In this document: positions 1 to 12,442 of the stretch, one piece after another
Layout of the letters: each line of letters starts with the position of its first letter
How positions within the stretch are numbered: the stretch's first letter is position 1
DNA from: Antedon mediterranea
Taxonomy: Eukaryota > Echinodermata > Crinoidea > Comatulida > Antedonidae
Reading direction: 5' to 3'
Assembly (NCBI RefSeq): GCF_964355755.1
Contig: NC_092676.1
Location: forward strand, 9,158,288-9,222,287
DNA: 64,000 bases
Position numbers and translations under genes: made by a program
Notes under the pieces: model-generated
What the model saw: the letters and a program-made list of their open reading frames with translations, nothing else
Told to the model about the DNA's origin: nothing
The model's database searches: none

Positions 1-1068
1 ATGCTTTGGGATTTGTTATTAGACTCTTTTCCCAGCCGTTTTTTGGATTCAATACCTATAAATTATAGTCGAGTTTCCATTTTAACAAAAATGTCAAAGT
101 GTAGTATTATACTGCTGCTTGATTTCATCTAATGAATGAGTTATCTCGTATGACGTAGCGGGCTAGAGCAGCAGCGTGAAAAAACTTAAAGAAGTGGAAT
201 CTTAATAAAAGTGATTGTTGCGAAAAGTGTTGTATAGAAATAGAAAGTGAAAAACATATGTTGTACACCTGTAACAGCATTCAATCAGATTTGAGGAAGT
301 TCCGTAAACTGATCGTTAAATGCATTCCGACTAATGAAACATTACGGTCAGGTTTCCCCGAATGGTAAGACATAATTATAGGAACTCAGAACACGCTTGT
401 TAATGAACTCATCTCTTTATTTACATTTAGTATTTACAAATCTTGCATTATTTATAAAACAAGCAAACGGATTATCACTTGGAATTTATTTAAGATAGAA
501 CTATTTAAAAAAATTTAATTAATAAAAGCAATATTATGTTCAAAATGTAAAACTATACAATTTTATAAAAGTATCCAAACAAAACATAATCTTATAATGC
601 AATATACCATTTTATCATATTTATTTATATTATATCGAATCTCTTTTTAATACTGAATATCAATCTTTATATCGTTTTAGCTCTGTAATATAAATTTTCT
701 CTGTATACATGTTTGTTTTATCTAGACTTCAACACAATTTCAAAATATTTTACATAATCTTCCTCTGTCTGTGTAATATCACTTAAATATTCATTGATAA
801 ATAGATAGATAGACAGACATATATACTGTAACCTTCACCATATTGTTGTTTATCATTGCAATAAAAGTGGGTTGCCCCCACAAAAGAGAAAAAAAATATA
901 TATTGCTGAAATTAAGCCTCAATAAATAATATTGTTGAGAAGAGGAACACATTTATACAGTATATAACTATATCCCATTTTCATGCATAAAGCAATAGTA
1001 TCTGCCTCTGAAGCACCACCATCAAGATATTATTTTTTTTAAATATATCCCATGTATAAGCAATATTA
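1..1068. other. 3' flank of PFAS copy 1
   Basis: This is AT-rich sequence downstream of the stop codon, presumably 3' UTR and intergenic DNA. On the minus strand several AATAAA words occur (for example near 416 and 485), and none can be chosen as the poly(A) signal with confidence. At 984-1068 there is a degenerate duplicate of the last codons and stop region. Only short simple repeats (gata/gaca near 800) are otherwise visible. The same sequence recurs before 25172 and 46623. Confidence 0.5.
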
Positions 1069-2804
1069 TTATCTATCTGCCTCTGACGTCTCCAAGCACC
1101 ATGAACAAGCATTTTGGAACATTTTCATCCACGGTGACGCTTGTAATGTCTCCCGCCAATCTTGCGGCATCCATGGCCATTGCCACGTCAAAGTTGTACG
1201 CTCTGGATGAGGCATGATCGCCAGATGACGGCCATCTGCGGAGCAAATTGCCGCTACGCCATTGGGTGAGCCATTGGGGTTCAACGGGTATTCAGTTGTC
1301 ACTTCTCCTTTGTCATCGACAAAGCGCACTGGTGCAAGATTTTCAGACAGAACTGTGTCTTTTGTTTCTTTGTTAGAAAACTTCATGTGCCCTAGAGAGA
1401 AACAATTTGAGTTGAGTAAATTTAATAACATTTTTAGTTAAATTAAAATATAAGTTTGTACTAAGCATCCATCATTATCAAGAGGTATCAATATCTAACC
1501 TTCTCCATGCTGTGTCCAGACACCAAGCACAGAGCCTTCCATTCCTTTCAGCATTAAAGCAGGGCTTTCATTAATCTTTACAGCAACAAAACGAGACTCA
1601 AAACGCTCGGAAAGATTATGAGCAAGATGGACTCCTTGCTGAGCTGATGCTGCGTCTAAAAGACAATAACAAATAATTCATAATAAACAGTCTGTCAACA
1701 AATGGATATCAAAAAGTAGTTCATATTTTCTTTTTATTTGTCAAAGAGGCATTACCTGCTTTACACCGGTGTCCTACTACCACTAAACTACTTACTAAAT
1801 ATACCTCATGATACCTTACCTGTAGTAAGCTCCTTGGTGACATCTGGAGCAACCCAGCCTAGCAGGCCCATTAGTTGGCAGCCATTGCATACACCCAGTG
1901 AGAAAGTGTCTTTCCTTGCTCTAAATGCATCAAACTGAGCACGCACAGCTGGGTTGAACAAAATAGTTGCTGCCCAACCTAAAATGATTAATAAACATTA
2001 TTTAAATAAACTAGAATAAATATTTATTTAGGTTACTATCTGTCTAATACTAGTATAATACTTGGTTACTGCTCCAGCATGTATTTTTGCTATGCTACAA
2101 AAAGTGCAATCAGAAAAATATACCTTTTGCAGAACCACAAACGTCTGCAAAACTGAAGCCACCAACAAAAACTAGTCCACGGAATTGATCGAGGGTGACT
2201 TTCCCGCAAGCTAAATCTTGCATATTGACGTCCCATGTTTCAAAGCCAGCCATGTGTAGTGTTGAACTCATCTCTCGATCTCCATTACTGCCTTCCTCAC
2301 GGATCACAGCAACCTTTGGTTTCATTCCATCTATGGAAGGCCAATTATGATTATGTATATGGTAACTAATGAGCCAAATTTAACTCGTATTACTTTAACA
2401 AATTAAAATTCAGAACAAGATAATCAATATTCCAAAATTGGTTCTAACCTTTAGAGCATCCCTTTTTAACAGAATTCAAATTTGTTGCAACGGGGTCAAA
2501 GGTTAATTTAAATGGTGGTGCTGTTCTATTTGCTAAATTGCGTTGCTCCACTTCAACACACTCTGGATTTGCTTGTAGTTTTTCCAGTTGAAAACTAGTC
2601 TCTTCCCACACGTCTCTAAGAACAGTCATCTTTTCATTCAAGACTTCTTTCTCATTTACCGAGATGACAACCTATAATTTACATGTAAAATATTCAGATT
2701 CATTCTAAAAACCATCATAAATGATAAATGATCGTAAATAAATGTTCAAATATTGCTTCCATTTAAAAAAAAAAAAACTTACCATTGACCCTTGACCTGA
2801 TCCA

Positions 2805-2826
2805 CTAGAGTGACCAATTAGAGAAC
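2805..2826 (-). other. 38-bp deletion and resulting stop in PFAS copy 1 exon 16
   Basis: Copies 2 and 3 carry 38 bp between 'gagaac' and 'tcactagc' (in unit 2 about 26929-26966) that unit 1 lacks at about 2826/2827. On the coding strand the frame then runs S-E-F-S-N-W-S-L and stops at TAG (2805-2807). The lost residues correspond to the segment after EVTANASE and before the GHSSGSGQGS stretch. Confidence 0.92.
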
Positions 2827-3179
2827 TCACTAGCATTAGCTGTTACTTCTAACACCAGCCCTACTTCTTCAGCAAACAGAATATCAATTGCAGTTACTGA
2901 AAATAAATATATAAAGTCTTACAATGTATTATTGCTTACCACAGGTTCTGGAACCATATGAAAGATTAAAATGACACTTTACAGATCCATTCGAGGCATT
3001 TATAGAGATAGCATAATGCTTACCATCAGGTTCGGAAAGTTTGACGTCAATACCACAATTCCCAGAAAACGCCATTTCTAATAATGTTGTTACAATACCG
3101 CCATCACTAATATCATGACCAGCTGATATTTTTCTATCTACAAAAGGATACAAAAGACAAAGTTGAATTCATATCTCTA

Positions 3180-3330
3180 AAGCTCTGTCTACACTATCAA
3201 ACTTTATGTGATGTGATATGCCCATATATGGACATGATATCATATCACTACCATTTTTGGGCATTTCACTACCCTATTTAGGCGCATCACATTTTTTTGT
3301 CAAACTAGTTTCATAGTGTAGACAGCGCTT
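3180..3330. mobile_element. TA-flanked MITE in PFAS intron (unit 1)
   Basis: A 151-bp element with about 24-bp terminal inverted repeats beginning AAGCTCTGTCTACACTAT, bounded by TA on both sides (3178-3179, 3331-3332). TA duplications and the small size fit a Tc1/mariner-type nonautonomous element. It has no coding capacity. Confidence 0.75.
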
Positions 3331-4635
3331 TATATTATAACTACAAGTAAATGAATTTATTGTAAACGTCTAATTAATAAGTCTATGAAAATGACTACCT
3401 TTGATAAGATTTTGCGTTGTGTTGAAAGCCCTTACAAACGTTTCCGGTTCATCGAGATCAGGCGAGGATTGTCCGAGTTGATTATAGCACTGAGCGAGGG
3501 CACTACCACCTAACCGGTTATGCCTTTTACCAAATGAAACCCAGAGCAAAGTCCCTGAAATAGAATATGTAAAGTCTTGTTTATAAATATATTATATTTT
3601 TTGTTTGTTTAGGTAGTTAATTTAATTGTACCTAACAAAATGTGCAATGTTATATTCACTTTACCTTTACTGTCTGGACATTTAAGGTCAGGGGTCACAG
3701 TTGCAGTAATATCTGGGCATGCCACATACACAGACACAACCAATGCACCTAAAAAATTGTAATTGATATTTCATTATTAGTAAGTAAATGGAGTAAAGAA
3801 GTGTATTAGTGTATTCAAGCTTAACTTATTAAAATAATTCACAAGATTGTACATCAGACACTATACTAGTTATTAACAAGCATGAAATGTCTAACCTGGA
3901 GCTTTGATCGTTTCAGAGCCTATCCTGGCAGCCATACTCAAAGAGTCCTTCCCACCATCCACAGCAACACCCAACTTGCCCATCACCTCGCACGCATCAT
4001 ACAATGCAGCACCCTCACCAGGAAGCTTCGCTGGCCACATCCAGTTACCGCTACATTTGACATCTTTAAGATCGGAGACCCTAGCAAACACAAGATTGGT
4101 AAGGGCTTCTCCTACAGACATCCTGGCACCACAGCCAGGATCGACTAACCCTTTAATAGGCTGCTCTCCAATGGCTGTAGCTGAGCCTACAGTTTCAAAG
4201 TGGGAGAGTGCGATAACAGCAACATCAGCGAGTGGTGTGTGCAGGGGGCCTACACATTGCTGCTGGGCTATCAGGCCCGTGACAGCACGATCAACCTAAC
4301 AGAAACAATATATCCTGGTTATACACTTTCCATATTCCTTCACACAAATAAATTATGCAATATTAAAGATAAACAGATCTTTACCTTATTAGTCAAAAAT
4401 CTTTTACTGGCTACTGAAGGTAGACGCAGAACACGGTCGAGTGCACATCGGACAGTCAACCCATCAGGTAGTGTTAACTGCTTAAGTTTTGGTTTACATC
4501 GATCATACTTGAAAACCTGAGAGAAAAAAAAATATAATTCTATATAATTTTACAGACAGAAAGAGACACTATTATTATAACACATAATTATTTTCAATGG
4601 TTATTTATGATGAAATCTGTGAGATTGAGAAAAAG

Positions 4636-4709
4636 TGACCTCAGCTGAGATTTGAACCTGGAATCTTCTGCTTGATATGCAGACATCCTACCATTACACC
4701 ACTGATGCA
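4636..4709 (-). repeat. tRNA-derived sequence in PFAS intron (unit 1)
   Basis: The minus strand shows an A-box-like AGTGGTGTAATGGTAGGA, an anticodon-arm-like CTGC-ATATCAA-GCAG (anticodon ATC position) and a B box GGTTCAAAT, followed by TTTTT. The acceptor stem does not pair, so this is a tRNA pseudogene or SINE head rather than a working tRNA. Confidence 0.45.
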
Positions 4710-5125
4710 TTCATGGTATGGTTCAAACTTATTACCGACACTACTCTACTATCAAGTCTCCATCATACCTTTTGCGGCATCTTCCCAAGAACCCATTCAA
4801 GTTGGAGATCAACTGGATAAGTAAGTGCTGTTCTTTTTATGCTTGGAGGTTCTGCATCACCCTTACCAGCTTCCACTTTCTTTTCCACCTCAAGACGAAT
4901 CTGAAACAAAACAAAATATTTTTGTATTGCAAAACTCTTATGCACTCTATCTGTGCATGAAAAGGCATTCTTCAAAATTAGTAACACTGTAGTATTTAAA
5001 TGTGTTTTTTCATACTTATCCCACAGTAAGCACAAACTTGCCAATTACAGGATGGATAAAATATTTTATAGTTTATCGTGCTTATAAACTAAGTTTTATT
5101 TCAGGCTTAGGGAGTGAAGTTGAAA

Positions 5126-5197
5126 GAGTCGTGAGTTACAAACCTTGACCTTGGAATTGGAAGGCAAGCATGTTAAACCACCAAGCAACAGCTCCAC
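5126..5197 (-). repeat. Second tRNA-like fragment, Gly(TCC)-like (unit 1)
   Basis: The minus strand reads TTGGTGGTTTAACATGCTTGCC then a TTCCAA anticodon loop (TCC), then a decayed B box (GGTTTGTAACTC). It resembles a glycine tRNA but stems are poor, so it is probably a SINE or tRNA relic. Confidence 0.4.
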
Positions 5198-6957
5198 TAA
5201 AAAAATTTAGAATAAAGTAGGTAAAAAAAATCATCCAAATATTACCTTCCCATCACCTGTAATGTCACCAACAAAAACAGCTGGACATTTCTCTCTGTCA
5301 CAAATATCTTGAAGTTTTTCTTGATCCTCAGATCGTATTAGTATGGCATTGGACTCCTGGTATTCTGCACCCCATAGTTCTAAGGTGTTGATGGTTGGAT
5401 CACCTAGTTGGAATTCCTTAGCTTTTATTAGAGCACCTGCAGGTTCACATATCTCCTTTAAAACATTACCTGTACACAAAAAAATGATTTAATTGGTCAG
5501 ATGTTAGCCATAGTTTGACATAAAAATAAGTACATTTGTCTGACAAAGTGTCCCCTTAATAGGGATGTCCCAAATGAGGGGTGCTACTGTACTTAGTAAA
5601 ATAATAAAAATAAGCACATTGCATGCAAACTCACCATTGCCTCCAGCTCCTTGATCATGTATACTACATATAGGGTTTGTATCAACCATCTCAATGCACG
5701 CCCTTATAACTCGGTTTAGTTTCTGTTCCATCTCCGCATCACCGCGCTGCACGGCTTCGAAGTCCAGTTTTTCTGTATTGTCACCTTGAACTTGAATGGA
5801 AGATGCAGCGCCCCCACCGACTCCGATGCGATAGATTGGTCCACCAAGTTTTACAATTTTCATTCCTGCATGGTAAACAATTATTCATCAGTCAATAATT
5901 AGTTTTCAATGGAGAAATAAAAACAAAATATTTTATCAGGTTACTATAATCTTATTTTATATGACAGACATATAATATCTATGTGGAGACAACAATAATA
6001 AGAAGTACAGTATTTTTTATGGTGTTGTATTTAGTTTGTTTAACAAACCTTTTTCTGCTTCGTCTTTAGTCGCATGCATACTCTCAAGCATCCCAATACC
6101 CCCGCTGAACATAATGGGCTTGACCCACTCTCTTCTGTCGCTCTCAGAAAGCATCATGCCAAATGAACGAGAGAAACCGGTTAGAACGGGTTCACCAAAC
6201 TTGTTGCCGTAGTCAGATGCACCGTTGCTGGCCTCTACAGCAACCGACAGAGCAGGCGCCATGTTGCTAGGATAAACCATATTTTTGTCCTCCCATGGAA
6301 GGTCATACCCTGTTTAAACAAATGTTCAATCAATGATAATAAATAATTAATTACACTGAATATATAACATTTATAAAAAGCAAAATTATGTAATTAAGCA
6401 AGCAATTATGCCTGTTCACTGCATGCGTTACTTAATATCTTTCATCCCATACTCTATTTATACATATAAGTGCCAGTAAATGAATATCTTTTAATTGTTG
6501 TTACTTTGCAAATCTTTGATAAGGTTTATCCTTTATATTTGTTATGTTTTATTTTCTGTTATATTTGTATTTATTTTGATTTTTGAGCGAGTAAAGTCTG
6601 ACATCAATTTTCATAAGGACTACAAAATCTAATTTTTAGATTTATATAATTTACCTGGAATGTTCAAATTTCCAAAACAGTAGCCTGCAGTGCCAGCCAC
6701 TACATGTGCCCCCTTCCCTGCAGCCTGAACATCACGTATCCTACCCCCAGTACCAGTTGTAGCCCCTGGGAAAGGTGCAACCCCAGTTGGAAAGTTATGG
6801 GTCTCTGCTGTGAAGATGATATGCCTGAGTGGTTCAGATTCCTCCATCACACTTGCTGACCCGGGATTGGCTGGTTTGAGAACTTTGACCTTATGGCCTT
6901 TGATTGCACTGAAAATCAAGTAAAGTCATCAAAGTGAGAAAAAACAGACAACATTTA

Positions 6958-7061
6958 AAGCTCCTACTGTCCCCAAATATGGTAGTGATATGACATCATC
7001 ATATCCATATATGGGCACATCACATTTTTTTACATAAAAGTTGATAGTGTAGACAGAGCTT
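6958..7061. mobile_element. Second, shorter TA MITE of the same family (unit 1)
   Basis: A 104-bp relative in another PFAS intron. Its right end (gatagtgtagacagagctt then TA) is intact. The left end reads agctcctactgtcc in unit 1 but agctctgtctgtcc in units 2 and 3. Confidence 0.7.
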
Positions 7062-9828
7062 TAGGCAATACTTTGTGGTTCAACAAAATGTGAATAAATA
7101 TCATTTACGATGGAAATTATGCCTGTAGTATTTTATGGGCTATTTCATGACACCTTCTAGAACTAATAATTTCAGGTATAATGCCTAATTCTGTCCAGCA
7201 CAACAAGATTTATACAAGAGTCATAGACACCATTCCAGTGAACTATATCGTGATTCGATTCGGAAAATATGGATATAAATATAAAAGCCACGTAAAATGT
7301 TAAGATACCTGCTGTTATCCGAGAATTTAATGACGTTGTTATCATTGCTGGTAGCTTGCGTTGACATCACCATCTTGAATAAAGAATGATCTTTTTCTTC
7401 TCCATCGATTACCATCTTACCCTTAAAAAACCAATGACGACTATGCTCACTAGAAAGAAGACAGAAAGCAAGAAAAAACCATTTGTAGGAATATTTTCAG
7501 GAATTTCTAAATACAGTAATGAAAGCTGAGAAATGTTGCATAGATGAAAAGAATTTAAGTAAAGAATGGTCTATGTCTTAGGATTATCCATGGTTACAAA
7601 TACTATTTTACTTTATTTTAGGCTAGAAGGCAAATAGACAATGCCACAATTGTTTTTCACCTGTTTTTTTTTTCAGGTATATATTGAGGCAGATGGTATC
7701 TTTGTTCTTTTTGACTGTTTTACTTCATTTACTTTATTTTTACCTCATTTTGATTTAGCTATTTAGCATATTCTATTTATATCTCTATCCAATCACTGAT
7801 AAACTCACAGCATTGCAATACTGTATTTTCAATAATTTAGGTTTGTATTAAAATTAAATAAAGATATTACTTTTAAAAGACAGTAAAGAATGTAAATAAA
7901 TATTCATGACCATCATTCACAGATGGTAAAACTTCATGCGACTAAAACTAAAGTGCTTTGTACCTGTTAGACTGAGCCAAGTCAAAGAGTTCAACACTTG
8001 TTGGATTCCGTTTAACCTTTTCAATAAACATGTTGGTGTAAAAGTCTATGTCCCACGTATCAAAGGCAAGTCCTGCAGTAAAGAATAATACAAAATGTTT
8101 ATAATGCAATATTAATAATAGAAATCTTCATAAACCATTTATTGGTCATGATAAGCTTTGGTTTATAAATTCAATAACAATGAATTCTTAAATGAACAAT
8201 GTATCCACAGACCGATTAAATAATTACTGTACAGTAATATTAACTGGTTACTAGAACACACTTAAAAGAATATGAAATCATGTTGGATGTTAAGCTAAAT
8301 GTAATGTTAAAGACCTATTCCCTACAATTTTTGCCTTGTCTTTTCTGTTTTATGGTAAATTATGATAAAAAGAATGAAACAATACACATGCACAATGCAT
8401 GTTATGATTTATAGAAAGTCTCTAAATGATTAGAATCAACTAATTTTTTAAATTTTTAACAGTTTTAAAGACGAAAAAGTTATCGCATACATATTTATTT
8501 TTACATTAAATGTAGTTTGTGACCTATAATTAGATCTAAAAACGTAGGAAATGGGACTTTAATCATAATATAATGATATACAGTATCAACACAAAGTTAC
8601 CTATATTAATTTTAAAGTTAAGTTAATAATAGAAAAAACTGAAATAGAATTAAAAAACACAGGAGTTTAACACAGTTCAAAGTTCATCTATACTTGGGGA
8701 ACATGATTGAGAGTACTACAATCACCTAATTCTTTGTTTGCCTTTTCCAGAGCAACTTTCCCTTCACCTATAACATCAATTTCAAAGACTTCTTCTGGTT
8801 TAGCTTTAATTTCAAAGCTGCTGATTGGTTCGTGGTAGCGACATTCCGTCATACGATCGTGAAGTACGGCTACCAGTAGATTCTCTTCCTCGGGGCTGAT
8901 AGACGCAGCAATGCCATGATCGTCGGCTACGTTTATAAGATAGCAAATAGAACGCTCAATACGAGTCACATGGTTGATTCCAGCTGATTGGCAGATTGAG
9001 ACGGCATTTGTTGACCAGGCCGTAGAGAATTTCAACCTGTGTGTATAAAAATTAAACTTATTATATCATATACAGTAGATAGTGTAATGTCCATGATATT
9101 AAATATACAGTCAACATATTCTGCCATGCATGTTTATGCCCACCTTTCTTAATTTATGCCTATTACCTTGTTGAACAACAAAAATTATGACTTTTACTTT
9201 TTCAGATATTACCTACCGAATAACAAAACATACAGTATTATTTATTAATACTTATTCTCAACTGAAACCGACACTAATACTGTACGACTAGAAAAGAAGG
9301 GTATTTTGTTAATTAAAAAACATTTTCTGACCTAGGCCCAATTTCAATCAGAAGTCCATCAGGTTCTTGATCATCTTCAACTATGATTGACTTGGTCAGC
9401 AGGCTAAATTCTTCAAAAGGGGTACCTAAGATCCATTGTATTTTCTTCTGTTCTTCACCACTGAGGCAATCTATGAAAATAATACACAGTTTAATTGACA
9501 TTTTCAAAATAATATTAGTTTGGCAAAACAATTTATTAAAATTTAAATTAGAAAGGAAGAGTACCTACCTCCGTTTACTTCCACATTAAAACAAATTTCC
9601 GTTTTTAAATCTTGCAATTTAGAATTTTCCAACTGCTTTGCTAATTTCTTCCACAAAACATTTGAAGCCCCTGGGAGTAATGCCGGACTTTTATAAAACC
9701 GAGTAATGATAGTCATATTCTTTAAAAAAATAAATTATTAAATATTAGATCTATATTATTTTATATATTATTATTTATTATTATTGATGTTTACACTAAA
9801 AAAGTATAACTATAAAGTATATGACTTA

Positions 9829-10390
9829 TAATAATAATAATAAGCTTTATTTAATCACGGATACTTAACTTCAACTGAAAGTTGTTTTTCAGTAAGACCG
9901 TGTTTAAAGGAAAACACCAACAAAAATAAATGTAAAAAGACCTTAATTACTATCAAAAGAGATAAAAAAAAAAAAACCAATTACAATGAAATAAAATGAA
10001 ACAAGGGTACACTTACTAACTATAAAATTAAATAATACACTACAGTACATTTAAATAAAGCTACATGAAATTAGCAGTTAACAGTTTCTTAAAAAGAGAG
10101 ACACTGTTCACATTTTTAATATCTTCATTTAGCTCATTCCTAACCTTGGCACCTCTATATGATAAGCTACGTTTTTGGTTTTGGTACTATTAAATTTGGC
10201 TTAGTTCTAATATTATAGTAATTGTTTTTGATATTGAATTTATTTTTATTAAATATGGAGGTGCAAGGTTGTTCATAATCTTAAACATAACAAAAGCTTC
10301 ATTTACATATAATATTTCATCTAAGTTCATCCAATTTAGACTTTGTAGAGCTTGAGTACTAGAGTGATCTGTAATTCGCGTAGCTTCAGA
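9829..10390 (-). mobile_element. 5'-truncated LINE 3' end in PFAS 5' intron (unit 1)
   Basis: Minus-strand translation, with frameshifts, gives EATRITDHSSTQAL, LNWMNLDE, VMFKIMNNLAPPYL and later SYRGAKVRNELNEDIKNV, SVSLFKKLL. These are hallmarks of the C-terminal part of non-LTR reverse transcriptase ORFs (Jockey/CR1-like). It ends in an (ATT)n-type tail at 9829-9843. It is inactive, with stops and frameshifts and without the catalytic RT region. Confidence 0.75.
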
Positions 10391-10515
10391 GTCGATGTGG
10401 CAAGGTTAGATGGTGGTTGTTGTACGGTATCACCAAGCACATCAAACGTGTTACTTGAGATTGTGCTAATGCCATTTTGTTTACAGTATAGATTAGGTTT
10501 AGATACAAACTTTTT

Positions 10516-12442
10516 GGGTATTGCTAAACTGCGCAAACACTGCGCAAACAACAACAAAAGCTGCGCAAACCTCCTTCAAAACAATTATTATTGATTAGAA
10601 CACAACTAGAACTATATAGGGAGACAATTTATGGGAAAAAGAATTTAAAATTCCTTTAAGTTTGCCTTTTTTTGGGTGAAAAACTTCAATTTTTGGGAAA
10701 ATTACTGATTTAACAGCGCAAAGAACAAAAAAAGCTGCGCAAACCTCTTTCAAAACAATTAATATTGATAGAACACAACTAGAACTATATAGTGAGACAA
10801 TTTATGGGGAAAAAAATTGAAATTCCTTTAAGTTTGCCTTTTTTTGGGTGAAAAACTTCAATTTTTGGGAAAATTACTGATTTCACAGCGCAAACAACAA
10901 AAAAAGCTGCGCAAACCTCCTTTAAATCAATTAATATTGATTAGATAACAACTAGAACTATATAGGGAGACAATTTATAGGAAAACAAATTTGAATTTCC
11001 TTTGAGTTTGCCTTTTTTTGGGTGAAAAACTTCAATTTTTGGGAAAATTACCGATTTCACAGCGCAAACCCCCAAAAAAGCTGCGCAAACCTCCTTCAAA
11101 ACAATTAATATTTATAGAACACAACTAGAACTATATAAGGAGACAATTTATGGGGAAAAAATTTGAAATTCCTTTAAGTTTGCCTTTTTTTGGGTGAAAA
11201 ACTTCAATTTTTGGGAAAATTACTGATTTCACAGCACAATTTGCCTTTTTTTGGGTTAAAAACTATTAATGTTAAGTAAACTTAAAGGAATTTCAAATTT
11301 GTCTTCCCATAAATTGTCTCCCTATATAGTTTAGTTGTTATCTATCAATATTAATTGATTTAAAGGAGGTTTGCGTAGCTTTTTTTGTTGTTTGCGCTGT
11401 GAAATCAATAATTTTCCCAAAAATTGAAGTTTTTCACCCAAAAAAAAGAAAACTTAAAGGAGTTTCAAATTTGTTTTCCCATAAATTGTCTCCTTATATA
11501 GTTCTAGTTGTTATCTAATCAATATTAATTGATTTAAAGGAGGTTTGCGCAGCTTTTTTTTTTGGTTTGCGCTGTGAAATCAGTAATTTTCCCAAAAATT
11601 GAAGTTTTTTACCCAAAAAAAGGCAAACTTAAAGGAATTTTAAATTTTTTCCCCATAAATTGTCTCCCTATATAGGTCTAGTTGTGTTTTAATCAATATT
11701 AATTGATTTAAAGGAGGTTTGCGCAGCTTTTTTTGGAGGTTTGCGCTGTGAAATCAGTAATTTTCCCAAAAATTGAAGTTTTTACCCAAAAAAAGGCAAA
11801 CTTAAAGGAATTTTAAATTTTTTCCCCATAAATTGTCTCCCTATATAGGTCTAGTTGTGTTTTAATCAATATTAATTGATTTAAAGGAGGTTTGCGCAGC
11901 TTTTTTTGGAGGTTTGCGCTGTGAAATCAGTAATTTTCCCAAAAATTGAAGTTTTTCACCCAAAAAAAAGAAAACTTAAAGGAATTTCAAATTTGTTTTC
12001 CCATAAATTGTCTCCTTATATAGTTCTAGTTGTTATCTAATCAATATTAATTGATTTAAAGGAGGTTTGCGCAGCTTTTTTTTTAGGTTTGCGCTGTGAA
12101 ATCAGTAATTTTCCCAAAAATTGAAGTTTTTTACCCAAAAAAAGGCAAACTTAAAGGAATTTTAAATTTTTTCCCCATAAATTGTCTCCCTATATAGGTC
12201 TAGTTGTGTTTTAATTAATATTAATTGATTTAAAGGAGGTTTGCGCAGCTTTTTTTGGAGGTTTGCTCTGTGAAATCAGTAATTTTCCCAAAAATTGAAG
12301 TTTTTCACCCAAAAAAAGTCAAACTTAAAGGAATTTTATATTTTTTCCTCATAAATTGTCTCCCTATATAGGTCTAGTTGTGTTTTAATCAATATTAATT
12401 TTTTTTTTTTTTGCGCAGTGTTTGCGCAGTTTAGCAATACCC
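10516..12442. repeat. Foldback-like inverted array of about 175-bp repeats (unit 1, 4+7 copies)
   Basis: A repeat of about 172-176 bp, marked by ctatatagggagacaatttatggg, gggtgaaaaacttcaattttt and gcgcaaac, runs in plus orientation four times (to about 11260). It then runs seven times in minus orientation (about 11268-12400). The outer ends are inverted repeats beginning gggtattgctaaactgcgcaaac. Long inverted arms built of tandem repeats resemble foldback (FB/Galileo-like) elements. No transposase is present and no target duplication was recognised. Confidence 0.75.

Larger units (their letters stand above)
1069..9716 (-). pseudogene. PFAS: PFAS copy 1: phosphoribosylformylglycinamidine synthase, frameshifted in exon 16
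   Basis: The product converts FGAR, ATP and glutamine to FGAM in cytosolic purine synthesis. Exons, high to low: 9569-9716, 9332-9470, 8726-9036, 7964-8072, 7309-7449, 6655-6908, 6049-6309, 5635-5865, 5246-5469, 4769-4900, 4385-4516, 3896-4295, 3665-3748, 3399-3554, 3024-3137, 2783-2896, 2449-2671, 2124-2330, 1820-1978, 1500-1655, 1069-1391. All introns are GT-AG with consistent phases. Motifs seen are SEHSRHWFFKG, TAETHNFPTGV, TTGTGGRIRD, DQGAGGNG, VDGGKDSLSM, GHDISDGG, and the amidotransferase GVCNGCQ and MPHPER (Cys about 1170, His 1306, Glu 1308). A 38-bp deletion in exon 16 shifts the frame after residue 969, with TAG at 2805-2807, so the amidotransferase domain is lost. Unit 1 also has R127C and V1123L against the other copies. 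Identification is certain; loss of function is inferred. Confidence 0.93.

Noticed and set aside
3904-4299. 131-codon plus-strand frame opposite PFAS exon 12, present in all three units
   Set aside because: It is the antisense shadow of the longest, most conserved PFAS exon. No independent codon or domain signal was seen.
4636-4709. Functional tRNA gene
   Set aside because: The A and B boxes are recognisable, but the acceptor and T stems do not pair, so it is listed only as a tRNA-derived repeat.
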